Assembly (NCBI GenBank): GCA_009602735.1
Contig: WELA01011287.1
Coordinates: forward strand, 1,397 to 40,229
Direction: 5' to 3'
DNA length: 38,833 nt
Origin: Mesotaenium endlicherianum
Taxonomy: Eukaryota; Streptophyta; Zygnematophyceae; Zygnematales; Mesotaeniaceae
Part shown: one piece after another, positions 19,423 to 30,450 of the stretch
How the letters are laid out: the number at the start of each line of letters is the position of its first letter
Position numbering within the stretch: position 1 is the stretch's first letter
Notes under the pieces: generated by a model
Seen by the model: the letters and a program-made list of their open reading frames with translations, nothing else
What the model was told of the DNA's origin: nothing
Database searches by the model: none
Position numbers and translations under genes: made by a program

Positions 19423-22400
19423 CTCAGGAGCTAATCGCAAAGCCTCCTTCTGAGCTTTTGACAACACAACTTAGAGAGCAGGAAATTCTAGGAGTTTGCG
19501 CGCAAGCCCCAAGAATCCTTGTTCACTCAGGCATACCCGATATAAGTATACTTCGAAACAAACATATTTGTATGCCAGTGTTGAGCTTTGCTGAGTTCTT
19601 GGAACTCGAGTGCATCCATGATACCATGTTCTTGCACTTTCAGCCGCATGATCCTAACCTTGCCAAGTGTTACGAACACTTATCTCGCTTACGGAAAATG
19701 CACAAGTGTCTTGGACCAATATATATTGCTGCATTCACACATATTCGCGCGTACTTTGACCCGATTACTCGGTTTTGTGCAAGGACAGCAATGCAAAATG
19801 GGATTTTGGTAAAGGACCTCCATATTTCCCACATTCCTCTCAAGGCAAGGACGTTGCTGCTGATGCATAATGCTTCCTTGGGATTAAATATGACATTTGA
19901 AACGAAAGTTTCACGTAAATCATGCTTTATAGTCATTGATTCAGGCTCGTCAGTAAGCTTCATTAGTGCACGTTTTGCACAAGGGATGAAGTTGTTTCCA
20001 ATACTCAAGGACGAGACTCTTCGCCTTGGCGATGGCTCGTTAGCTTGCATTACTGGAATGCTTAAATTACCGCTCAGCGTGCAGTCCTTCCATGGGCGTG
20101 TACAATTCTACGTAACTGAATTGCCGCATGGAATCGACGCAGTTTTGGGTAATGATTGGCTTACGCAAACAAGTGCATTGCTTGACTTCAGTCAAAAGAC
20201 ATGCATTGTACGCAAGGGGACCAGGAAGATTTCTCTTCAGTCCCTTAAGCCCGATATGGCCTTGGAAAGTCCTTCGAAGACTCTTCTATTGTCCATAAAG
20301 CAAGCGCGACGTTTGGCAAAGCACGGTCAAAATGTTTTCTTTGGATTACTGAGACCCGATTCCCCAGCAACTTCAACTACGCTCTTTANCTTCTTTGGAT
20401 TCCTGAGACCCGATTCTCCAGCAATTTCAACTACGCTCTTTACGCAAGAACCGATGTTGGACATTACTGGTCATGAAGAAACACTCACAGCCGACCTTTT
20501 TGCTCTTTTGCAAAAGTATAAGTCAGTGTTTCCAACTGAAATACCAGCCGGGCTTCCGCCTGATAGGGGTATTGGACATACCATCCCTCTCGTTCCCGAT
20601 TCTCAACCGACTTGGCGACCGATTTATCGCCTAAGCCCGTTGGAAATGACCGAGATGAAAGATCAAATTAGCGACTTGCTGGAGAAAGGCTGGATTGAGC
20701 CGAGCTCTTCTCCATTCGGGGCCCCCATCCTCTTTGTCCAAAAGAAAGATGGGACGCTTAGAATGTGCATTGATTATCGTGCGCTGAACAACATAACGGT
20801 CAAGAACCGCTATTCGTTGCCTCGCATTGATGATTTGTTTGATTCGCTGCAGGGGGCATGCGTGTTCTCCTCGCTTGATTTAGCCCAAGGCTATCATCAG
20901 ATTCGAATCACACCAGAGGATGTCCCCAAAACAGCGTTTCGAACGCCTATTGGGCATTTCCAATACGAAGTCCTAAGTTTTGGACTTACCAATGCACCAG
21001 CGACATTCCAAAGTACCATAAACGATTTGTTTAGACCTTACTTGGGGAAATTCGTCCAAGTTTACCTTGACGATATCCTCGTCTACTCAAAGAACAGGGA
21101 CGAGCATTATAAGCACCTCGAGTTGGTGTTGCAAATCCTTCGTGAGCAGCAACTGTACGCTAAGCTCAAGAAATGTTCCTTCCTAAAGGATGAACTGTTG
21201 TACCTGGGATATATAGTGGGTTCGAAAGGGGTGCGCCCTGACCCAGCCAAGATAGCGTGTGTCGCTCACTGGCTTGTCCCAACCGATATACATACTGTAC
21301 GTTCATTCCTCGGGTTTGCTAACTACTTTCGTAAGTTTATGCAAGGTCATTCAGTGATGGCCGCGCCACTCACTGCTCTGACAAGGAAAGATAAGACGTT
21401 CATTTGGGATGAGAATACGCAACATGCGTTTGAGCGCATTAAGTATGCACTCACGAATGCGCCACTTCTTTCATTAGCCGATCCCGACTTGCCTTACGAG
21501 GTCGTCGCCGATGCGTCTGGTGTTGGAATAGGGGTTGTACTGCTGCAGGCAGGCCAGCCTATCAGTTTTGAGAGTCGAAAGCTGACACCTGCCGAACAAA
21601 ATTACTCAACAACAGAGCAGGAGCTCTGGGCAGTCATATACGCTTTGAAAACTTGGNTTGTTATTTGGAAGGTTGCAAAGGTTTGACAGTGGTTACGAAC
21701 CACTACCCAAATACTTTCTTTCAAATTCAACCAACGCTATCGAGGAGACAGACGAGATGGTCTGAGTTCTTGCAACGATTCCACTTTGAGTGGGCGTATT
21801 GCCCAGGCCGCTTTAATGTTGCTGATCCTCTAAGTCGAATTCCTCACCATGTTGGGGACTGTTGCGAGCTTGCGAGAACGAAATGGTCAGGTTTCGAGGG
21901 CGGCCACCCTTGATTCTGCTGTACCCCCCCAGACGTCTGACCGCAACCAGCCTGGTGACGCGAGCACACCCGATTTGGATAGCATGCATAACTTGGAAAT
22001 ACTTGACCTGCATCAACTATTTCACAAGGGCTATCTCAAAGATCCGTTTTTCCTAGATTTCCAGGGTACTGGCTTGAACGGTGTAGCCGTAACGATGGAC
22101 AGTATGGATAAAAGGAAAGAACACTCAAACTATTTGTTTGAGGACGGTTTTTGGTGGCACAATGGGCGCATTGCTGTCCCAGAAGGCCGAGTAAGACATG
22201 TGCTACTACAAGAAGCGCATGACTCTCCTTACTCAGGNCCTCAGGTCATCATGGAATAACCAAAACCACACACTCTTTGCGCCGAGGGTACATTTGGCCG
22301 TCCCTTAGGGTTGATGTTGCCGAGTACATCATCAACTGCGCAACATGTCAGAGGAATAAGCCGAGCAATACGTTGCCCGCTGGGAAGTTGCAACCATTGG

Positions 22401-23581
22401 AACTTGCATGTGCTCCTTGGGAAAGCATAAGCCTCGACTTTGTCGTTGAATTGCCTACCACCGATCGAGGACACAATGGGGTGCTAACGATCGCGGATCG
22501 TTTCACTAAGATGGTACACTTTGTGGCCACTACCCCAGCACTTGATGCCGTCGAGATCGCACGTCTCTTCGTAGATCACGTGTTCAAGTTGCATGGCATG
22601 CCGAAAGAAATCATAAGTGATCGTGACAGTAGATTTACGAGCCACTTCTGGCAGGAAGTTTGTTCGCATTTCGGCACGAAAATGTCAACTAGCTTCCATC
22701 CTCAGACCGATGGTCAGACAGAACGAATGAACCGCGTTCTGCAACAGTTCCTTAGGCATTATGTGAATCCTCGCCAAGACGACTGGGATACCCTCCTTTC
22801 AGTCGCAGAGTTCGCAGTTAATAATGCTTATGAGGAAAGTGTTAAGGAAACTCCATTTTTCCTTAACTATGGGCGACATCCGCACACTCCTCTCACGCGC
22901 GTCGTTTACGCTGAGGCGGGGCTGTCAACCATGAGAGTACCAAGTGCACGCCTATTTGTCCATTCACTTCAAGAGGTGCACAAAAACGCGAAGCTGGCTT
23001 TAACCGCTGCTCGAGATCGGCCGAAAAAGTTTGCTGACACGCATAGGACTGAGTTAAGTTTTCAAGTTGGCAATAAAGTATTTTTGGAAACTAAAAACCT
23101 CCAACTCAAGCACCCAGGAAAGCACAAGCTTCTGCCTCGCTCGGTAGGCCCTTTTATCGTTATCGCAAAGGTTGGACCTGTTGCATACCGACTAGATTTG
23201 CCTAAATCCATGGGGCGAACGCATCCTGTGTTCCATGTCAGTTTACTGAAGCTGTTTAGGTCCGATGGCCGCTATCAGCCACAAGCACCGGAATTGGAAC
23301 TCGCCGATGATGATAAGGCTTGGGATGTAGAGGAGGTCTTAGGACACCGCTACACTCGTCATAAACCTCCACGCGTGGAGCTTTTGATAAAGTGGCTAGA
23401 TTACGATTCCAGTTGGAACTCGTACGAACCTCAGGACGAAATCCTACTTAATTGTAAGGACCTGCTCCAACAATATTGGTTACGATGGGCTGATGCTCAA
23501 AAGCTCTGCGCCGAGGCAAGTGTGCTACCAAGCGCTCTTCGTAAGCCATGGAACAAACGCAAAAGAGACGCGGCCAAGTAA
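19410..23581 (+). pseudogene. F1 pol (protease-RT-RNase H-integrase-chromodomain), interrupted
   Basis: Frames in order: to 21686, then 21653-21913, 21849-22259 and 22277-23581. The protease has IDSGSS (near 19937). RT has YLDD (near 21062) and the [10 protein letters not shown] motif. RNase H begins VADASG, and its TNHYP part lies past the N at 21657. Integrase has the HHCC finger (broken at the N at 22238, CATC near 22340), DFV, SDRDSRF and DGQTE for the DDE triad. The C-terminal chromodomain reads WDVEEVLGHR then IKWLDYD..WNSYEP. Breaks: N 20389 lies in a 54-bp in-frame near-duplication; N 21657 costs a base; N 22238 adds a short duplicated CTCAGG. One shift near 21855 is not at an N. Most damage may thus be assembly error. 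Confidence 0.88.
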
Positions 23582-23708
23582 GATTCTTTTCCGTCACTGT
23601 GATGATGCATAGTCCAATCGCTCACCAGTGTTTTCCGCTAGTCAAGGTTAGTATTGACACATCTACGACTTAAAAGATGTACGCTTAACGAGGACGTTAA
23701 GTTCTTTT

Positions 23709-23721
23709 AAGGGGGGAGGAG
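23709..23721 (+). other. F1 polypurine tract
   Basis: AAGGGGGGAGGAG ends directly at the 3' LTR start TGTAACG (23722). It is the expected primer for plus-strand DNA synthesis. Confidence 0.9.
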
Positions 23722-24674
23722 TGTAACGATTTGAGCTTTTTAGGCGTATTTGGGATATATTCCCAATGACCTAAAATACGTTATACTATTTATCATAAGT
23801 TGTTTGATAAATGATTGCACCACATTGAATTATTTGCCACACACGTGTGCCGATTAATTCCCGGTCGATTGGCGAAACGACCGAGATACTATTGCAAAAA
23901 GCGTCGTAACGTAATTCGACTACTTCGCCAATAGTACGACATAATTATTCAGAAAGTTACTTTGAATAATCATGAGATGATAATTTACCTAATCATTGTT
24001 TGATTAAGTTATTTTGATTGTCATTATTACGAATGTTGGACAATCACAAATTTCGGGTTATGACTAGTCGTAATACGAAGAAATTGTCGTATCATTAATA
24101 CGAACAAACAGTCGTAAAGTCAAACAAAACGAAATATGCAAAGTCGCTTTGCATCCGAGCAGATTCGTAGCCGCGACTTTCGTTTGAAACGTTCACACCT
24201 AACCGATTGGCCAAAGTAGCTTCTTAAACTACCGGTTCATGACGAAAGCATGTGTACGCGACTTCGCGATCAATCGCAACTTTTTCGGAAAGTCGCGAGA
24301 ACGCGAAAACGCCCGTTTGGCGCGAAACGGTTTTTCGGAAACCGTCGAAAAGTCTCCAAACGGCCAACTGCGCGTTTCGAGCATTTGGCCGAATGCGGCC
24401 GAATGGGACACGTCCCTTCGACCGTTTTTGTTGAACATGAACCAGTGCCCTAGGTGGTGACTCGAAGCACTCCAGTGCCTCATGTTGTGCAGGTATAAAT
24501 ACCTGCAGAGTCATTATGAGTGCAACTCTCACAAGCACACATTCTACGTTAGTTCTCACTTTCGCTCTTTCGAGTATTCGTCAATTTCCACAAGTATACA
24601 GATTTTCCTCCCACTTGAATTAAATATTCCTTGAATATTGAGGAAAGATCCTCTCGAAAAGCAGAAACGTCACA
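23722..24674 (+). repeat. F1 3' LTR
   Basis: 953 bp, TGTAACGATTTG to AAACGTCACA. It keeps the palindromic TATA element and lacks a few bases near position 35-45 relative to the 5' LTR. Differences to its partner are concentrated in the first 400 bp. Confidence 0.93.
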
Positions 24675-25299
24675 AGCAGGCTGAGGTCAACTTAGGTCAG
24701 CTTGCTGACACATTCTTCGACAGCCAGCTGACTTTCGTACTCGGTGGCAACGAATTGCCTAGATATGCATCTAAGGGTGGTATGCTAGATGAATGGCCAG
24801 ATGACATCCTTGGGATGGATGGCGATTCGGAATGATGGACGATGGCGGTGGATTTGGTTAACCGAGGTTCAACCAACGTGGTAGATGGCGGTGGATTTGG
24901 TTAACCGAGGTCCTACCAACGTGGTTAACTCCCGGGTAGGCGGTGCCATCGCACTTGCCGTTGAACAGTAAACTCATCCAATGTACATATGCTAGGCATT
25001 GCTCTCAAGTTCGGCATTCGGAAACGAGGCCAACTCTCTTGTACAGCTTACTGAGAGATATCTGAATCCAAGGCGAGAAGCCATTGATATGTAGTGTCTT
25101 CTAGCCTTGCTTATGTATGAGCTTACTGATTGCATTACTGATGCTAGTTTACTTGCAATTGACTTACGAGTATCGTCCACCGCTAGTGTGTTGTCTTTCC
25201 CTGTTTAATCAATTAACACAAAATACCGTAAAGATTACTTGCTAATATAAAGATCTTCATTTATTGTTAATCGCCTATTTGGTAAGTCGATTCATTTCA
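24675..25299 (+). mobile_element. F2 LTR, plus orientation, right part (after F1)
   Basis: Starts with the right AGCAG target duplication (24675-24679) and runs to TTCATTTCA at 25299. Together with 17260-17400 it makes one LTR of about 761 bp. The excess over 720 bp is explained by a 43-bp tandem duplication at 24841-24926. It serves as 5' LTR for the gag element to its right. Confidence 0.9.
24841..24926 (+). repeat. 43-bp tandem duplication within the F2 LTR
   Basis: The unit starting GATGGCGGTGGATTTGG at 24841 recurs at 24884 with a few differences. Other F2 LTRs have one unit. Confidence 0.85.
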
Positions 25300-25300
25300 T

Positions 25301-25312
25301 TGGTATCGGAGC
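25301..25312 (+). other. F2 primer binding site
   Basis: TGGTATCGGAGC begins one base after the LTR end. It is tRNA-iMet-like with the same G variant as F1. Confidence 0.85.
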
Positions 25313-25333
25313 GATTATCACAATTTTCTTTGT

Positions 25334-26656
25334 ATGGTAAGACCAATGTCTCAAATTAGCAACTCCCGTGACATGAAGAACCAAGATAACGAGAATGTCA
25401 AAAACCAGGTTGAAAGCCATGTAGCGGGAATTTGTACCTATTTTCAAGCAATGGCAGATACTGCAGCTAAAGAGGCTGCAAATGTGGTAGCTGCTATTGT
25501 TGCAGTCGCAGCACAGCAGGCTGAGGAGGAGAGAGTCAAATTAGAAGCCGAACGATTAGCAAAAGCTCTTGAAGATACAGAAAGGAGGGAAGGACAGCCA
25601 GCGGACGAGCGCACTGTCGAAAAACTTATGGCAGCAAGGGCCAATGTTCCGAACCCACCTCCTGCTGTACAACTCAATGTGCCTCTAGGTCAAATTCATG
25701 ACCGGCTGAATGCGGCAGGGATTGCTGCTGCAGGAGCGAGAGGGACTGTTGAGAACACTACTTAGCGAGTGGATGCCACTGCTGCTGCATTTGCTAGACT
25801 CCCACCTCAGAGTGTAGATTTGGGAGCATTATTTGTGCAAATGCAATCGCAAATGGCGAGCATGTATCAGTCCCAACAGGAGGACAAAAGAATCATAATG
25901 TCTTTGCTGCGGGACAGAGATCAATTGGGTTCTCAAACCACTGGTGGTGGTGGCAGAGGATCTAGTAAGCCTAAGCCAAGACCTCCCCAGGACTATGATC
26001 CTGAGGGAAACAAAAAGTATTAGTTGATCAAGTTTCTCGCTGATGTTGAGCAGTGGCTGGAGAACTACCCGGACCTGCAGGATTATGAGAAGGTCAGGTA
26101 TATTGATGCTCTATTGAAAGGCAGTGCAGCAGACTGGTGGCTGTATTGGAAAGGAGAGCGTAAGGTTCAGCGACTTGGTGACCCTATTTGGGTAAAGTTC
26201 GTCAAGAAACTGCATGAGAAGTTTGATGTCATCAATCAGCAGAAGAAAGCTATCTATGCAATGATCTCCTTGACATTGAAGCAGACCACTTCAGTTGCTG
26301 AGTTTGCTCAAAAGTTCCACGAGAACATGATGAAGCAGCCAGACTTGCCAGAGCGATATAGGATAGCATACTTCAGGTATGGCTTGAAACCTGAAGTCTC
26401 TGGTAATTTTGCTGAAAAGAAGTATGAGAAACTGGCTGACTTGATCCAGGACGCTGATGCCTTGGATCAGCAACAGTTTAATCACAAGCGCCAGAGTAAT
26501 GCTTTGGTGTCTAAGATTGTCGAAAAGCCCCACGATTCCTACAATGCAATTGAAGGAGACAATCCAATTGAGGAAGATGAGGAGGATGGGCAGAGGAGAA
26601 GCATCAGGAGCTGGTACTCAGGAGACCCAGGGGCAGGCAGGAGCAGGGATTCCTAG
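25334..26656 (+). pseudogene. F2 gag with two in-frame amber codons
   Basis: ATG 25334 opens one frame that runs to 26656, interrupted only by TAG at 25763 and TAG at 26021. The first part is alanine-rich with a charged helix (AAQQAEEERVKLEAERLAK). The third segment is a clear Ty3/gypsy capsid domain: LIKFLADVEQWLE, GSAADWWLYWKGE, then FAQKFHENMMKQPDLP and YRIAYFRYGLKPEV. No zinc knuckle follows. Near 26600 the sequence passes into the tail of ORF3 in a different frame, so the gag C-terminus, all of pol and the ORF3 N-terminus are missing. The ambers probably arose by C-to-T change, for instance from CAG, in a methylated element; readthrough is less likely. Confidence 0.85.
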
Positions 26657-27200
26657 GGAGCTAAGGTCAGCTATATGGAATGTTATCCCTGTCATGGAGG
26701 CAACAGGACCCCGCACTCGTTTCTCCAGCCCACCTGCCCAAGCAGGGGAAGAAGCTGATCTGCCTGTACTTGGCAGCAGACAAAGGCAGAAAATCCTAGA
26801 GGACAGGGGTGCCAGGAGAGGGACACGCGGAGTGGCCAGAGGTATGCCAACCTCCCCCTTTGCTCAGGGACTTGTACCTCTTGCCAATGTATTTCAGCAT
26901 CCTACTGGAATGCCTGTCTACGCGGGGATCAACACCCAAGTGGTTGAAGAGCAGGCTACAATCCTTCGTTCTCCTCGAGGTCCGACTTTAGAACATACAG
27001 GATTCTTTAGAAAGCCAGCTGACACACTTAGAGGGCTGTCCAGATCTAGGTCCAGGTCTCAATCTCCTGATCCTGATGCCCCAGGAACAATACCCTTGAC
27101 ATCAAAACCATCCTCCAGTCAAGCCTTGCTGGAGGTCTCTTTGTTTGCACCCCACAACGAGAGTGGACTGAGGGTGGAGGTGACAGTCCACTGTCACTAG
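26600..27200 (+). pseudogene. F2 ORF3 C-terminal part fused behind gag
   Basis: A frame open across 26457-27200 encodes GVARGMPTSP, QHPTGMPVYA and VEEQATILRSPRGP, colinear with GLPASPSQRG, QHPSGMPVYV and VQEETAQLLRSPPGP of the intact ORF3, then an RSRSRSRS tail. It is a more diverged subfamily than the minus-strand copies. Its place directly behind gag shows a deletion of pol, or a non-autonomous element made of gag plus ORF3 tail. The exact junction is uncertain. Confidence 0.7.
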
Positions 27201-27295
27201 TGATCCCCACAGCTAGGCAACAGTGTTGAAGCAAGAGGCAGGCAGTGGGGGGTTAGTCCTGTTAGTTCCCTGACCAGATACTTCTGCAGTTTAGT

Positions 27296-27330
27296 GTTGT
27301 CGAGGCGACAACGACTTAAGTTGGAGGGAT
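27296..27330 (+). promoter_or_regulatory. F2 hairpin and polypurine tract
   Basis: GTTGTCG-AGG-CGACAAC is a perfect 7-bp stem with a 3-base loop. Four bases later comes TAAGTTGGAGGGAT, ending at the LTR start 27331. The same arrangement is seen at 33103-33137 and 30362-30396 (both perfect stems) and, with mismatches, at three more copies. Confidence 0.75.
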
Positions 27331-28050
27331 TGTAATGAATCAGTATATTGGTAGATATAGTATCCATTTAAATATAATAGTTAAATAAGTTCAGCCTGCT
27401 GAACTTTAGTTAATATTCAAATCTGCTGGACTTTACAAAAATTATCAGTTTAATGACTTAGCCGGAAGCAGCAGGCGGAGGTCAACTTAGGTCGGCTTGC
27501 TGACACATTCTTTGACAGCCAGCTGACTTCCGTACTCGGTAGCAGCAAACTGCCTTGATATGCATCTAAGGGTGGGATGCTAGATGAATGGCCAGATGAC
27601 ATCCTTGGGATGGATGGCGATTCGGAATGATGGGAGATGGCGGTGGATTTGGTTAACTAAGGTCCTACCAACGTGGTTAACTCCCGGGTAGGTGGTGCCA
27701 TCGCACTTGCCGTTGAACAGTTTACTCATTCCATGTACATATGCTAGGATTGCTCTCGAGTTCGACATTCGGAAACGAGGCCAACTCTCTTGTACAGCTT
27801 ATTGAGAGACATATGAATCCAAGGCGAGAAGCCAATGATATGCTCTGGCTTCTAACCTTGCTTATGTATGAGTTTACTGATTGCAATATCGATGCTAGTT
27901 TACTTGCATTTGACTTACGAGTATTGTCCACTGCTAGTGTGTTGTCTTTCGCTGTTTAACCAATTAACAGAAAATATCATAAAGATTACTTGCTGATACA
28001 ATGATCTTCATTTATTGATAATCGCCTATCTGGTGAGTCGATTCATTTCA
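27331..28050 (+). mobile_element. F2 3' LTR, plus orientation
   Basis: 720 bp, TGTAATGAATC to GATTCATTTCA, complete. It closes the non-autonomous gag/ORF3 element that begins with the split LTR. The next five bases are ACTCG; the matching left target duplication is not found because the left LTR is joined to another ORF3 piece. Confidence 0.92.
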
Positions 28051-28192
28051 ACTCGACAGCTCTAACCACATAGGCACACCAAAAAGTGCCTAAACCTCCT
28101 CATCAAAAGAACACACACAGAGTGACATTCACAGAGGATTGCGGAAGCACGACTTGGTGGAGAAGAATCAACAAAATGAAGAGCAAGAGAGG
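28051..28192. other. 142-bp spacer between oppositely oriented F2 LTRs
   Basis: Unidentified sequence, possibly the original host DNA between two F2 insertions. No gene or LTR sequence is recognised. Confidence 0.4.
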
Positions 28193-28926
28193 TGAAATGA
28201 ATTGACTTACCAATAGGCGATTAACAATCAATAAAAGATCTTTATATCAGCAAGTAATCTTTATGGTATTTTTTGTTAACTGATTGACAACAAAGACAAT
28301 ACATTAGCAATAAAACAATACTCATAAGTCAAATGCAAGTAAACGAGCATCGATCATGCAATTAGTAAACTCATACGTAAGTAAGGTTAGAAGATAGTTC
28401 TTATCAATAACCTCTCGACTTGGATTCAGATATCTTTCAGTAAGCAGTAAAAGAGAGTTGGCCTCGCTTTCGAATGCCAAACTCGAGGGCAATACCTAGC
28501 ATATATACATGGAATGAGTTTACTATCCAACGGCGAGTGCGATGGCACCCCCTACTCGGGAGTTAACCTCGTCGGTAGGACCTCGGCTAACCAAATTCAC
28601 ATTTATCTCCCATCATCCCGAATCGCCATCTACCTTAAGGGTATCATTTGGCCATTCATCTAGCACACCACACTTATATGCATAACTAGGCAGTTCGCTG
28701 CTATCGTGTACGGCAATCAGCTGACTGTCAAAGAATGTGTCAGGAAGCTGACCTAAGTCAGCAAGCTGACCTAAGTTGACTTCAGCCTGCTGCTCCCGCC
28801 TGAGTCATTAAACTAAGTATTAAACATCCAGCAGACTTAATATCATCTAAATTTCATCTACTGAACTTATTTAATGATTATACTTAAATGAATGATTATA
28901 TCTATTCAATATACTGATTCATTACA
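28193..28926 (-). mobile_element. F2 LTR, minus orientation (copy 2)
   Basis: 734 bp with family ends (TGAAATGAAT on the left, GATTCATTACA on the right). On its right are the polypurine tract (with one change, ATCCCTTCAACTTA) and a decayed hairpin at 28945-28961, so it is a 3' LTR. It looks more diverged than copies 1 and 4. Confidence 0.85.
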
Positions 28927-28993
28927 ATCCCTTCAACTTAAATTGTTGTCGACTTGACAAGACCTGTGAACTAGTTGACTGCAACAAAGTAAC

Positions 28994-29807
28994 TCACATG
29001 CAACACAAAAGCAGACTGACTCTAAACAAAGACAACAGCAAACTAAGTACCAGGGGCTCTATCTTCTGGGGAGCGGGACCTGGACTTGGACCTGGACCTT
29101 CTTCTCCTATCTTATGGTCTCTTGAAACCTGGGGGCTCAGACCAAGGTGAACCGCGAGGAGAACATAGCAACTGGACAGCCTCCTCTTGCACACTCTGCA
29201 AATTGATGGAGACAGTCCTGCAACTCTCAAACTGACAGGAACATATACTGGCACGCCGAAAGGGTGCTGTATGACAGGGGCTAAGGGCACATGCCCTCCA
29301 TGAGAGGGGGATGTTGGCTGCCCTCTGGCTGCCTCTTTGGCAGCCCTTTCGTTTGCCTTGTCTGCCTGAGTCTCATCTTCAGGGGTCAGACTCCTCCTGC
29401 TGAAACTTCCCAGCCACTGAAGCTCTGGATCTCTTGGTGGGCTGGTATTCCTAAGTTGCTGCAAAGCTGCCTGTGCCAAGGACCGCCCAGTCCTTTGCAG
29501 AGTGGGAAATGTAGCAAGGGTCTGTGCCTCAGCAGGGCTAGACTCCTCTCCTGCGTCTTCCTCCTTTTCATCCTCCTGTTCTTCTGAGACTTCTGGAATC
29601 TCTCTGGTCATCTCCTCCAGCCGAGCCCGAGAAGAAGAGTATCCCACTGACCTCCCTCTTTTGGGTACTGGTGGGGGTTGTTGGGTCCTGACCACATACA
29701 GGTCTTTCTCCCCCTGCTTACTTGCCCATTTGGCATAAGCATGCTTCCCATTAGAGAGAGAATCACTAGCCCTGCTCCTATCCTCCTGCGTATCCTGACT
29801 CATGCAG
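28994..29807 (-). pseudogene. F2 ORF3, C-terminal half, cut by an LTR
   Basis: Minus-strand frame from CMSQDTQEDRSRA (residue about 304 of the intact protein) through the KHAYAKWASKQGEKDLY block and acidic tract to a diverged end. The 5' side is not an ATG: it begins exactly at the end of an F2 LTR (29808), within the codons for DCM. An F2 element therefore inserted into this ORF3, and the N-terminal half should lie on the far side of that insertion. The target duplication would be CTGCA read on the minus strand. Confidence 0.8.
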
Positions 29808-30361
29808 TGAAATGAATCAACTTACCACTAGGCAATAAATTTTTAACAAAGATCTTTATATCAGCGAGTAATCTTTATGGTATTTTGTGTTAACTGATTA
29901 AACAGCAAAAGACAAACACACTAGCGGTGGACAATACTCGCAAGTCAAACGCAAGTAAACAAGCATCAATAATGCAATCAGTAAACTCATACATAAGCAA
30001 GGCTAGAAGACAGTGCGTATCAATGGCTTCTCGCCTTGGATTCAGATTTCTCTCAATAAGCAGTACAGAAGAGTTGGCCTCGTTTTCAAATGCCGAAGTT
30101 GAGACCAATACCTAGCGTATGTACATGGAATGAGTTTACTGTTCAACGGCAAGTGCGATGGCACCGCCTACCCGAGAGTTGACCACGTTGGTAGGACCTC
30201 GGCTAACCAAATCCACAGCCATCTCCCATCATCCCGAATCGCCATCCACCTTAAGGGTGTCATTTGGCCACTCATCTAGCACACCATACTTAGATGCATA
30301 ACTTATTTAGCTACTAAATCTAAATGAATATTATTTCTATCCAATATATTGATTCATTACA
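29808..30361 (-). mobile_element. F2 LTR, minus orientation, internally deleted (copy 3)
   Basis: 554 bp with both family ends intact but lacking about 165 bp around 30300 (after TTAGATGCATA), the CAGC-rich part of the LTR. The purine tract and a perfect hairpin (30380-30396) are on its right. Confidence 0.88.
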
Positions 30362-30450
30362 ATCCCTCCAACTTAAATTGTTGTCGACTCGACAACACTT
30401 CTACTATTATTCACAACAAAGTAACACACATGCAACACAACCAAATGAAT

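Larger units (their letters stand above)
17401..24674 (+). mobile_element. F1: full-length Ty3/gypsy chromovirus nested in an F2 LTR
   Basis: A 7,274-bp element with both LTRs, primer binding site, gag, pol, polypurine tract and 5-bp target duplications. Order in pol is protease, reverse transcriptase, RNase H, integrase, chromodomain, which defines a chromovirus. The two LTRs differ at roughly 25-30 positions by eye (mostly transitions, plus a short indel near the start), so the insertion is not brand new. Gag and pol carry frame breaks, three of them at N joins, so this copy as assembled cannot make full proteins. Confidence 0.95.
24675..28050 (+). mobile_element. Non-autonomous F2 derivative: LTR-gag-ORF3 tail-LTR
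   Basis: Together with the LTR start at 17260-17400 this makes a unit with primer binding site, gag, ORF3 tail, hairpin, polypurine tract and 3' LTR but no pol. It would need proteins from a complete F2 copy to move. Its gag ambers and diverged ORF3 show age. The left LTR is shared with the ORF3 fragment at 16488-17110, as in products of LTR-LTR recombination. Confidence 0.8.
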
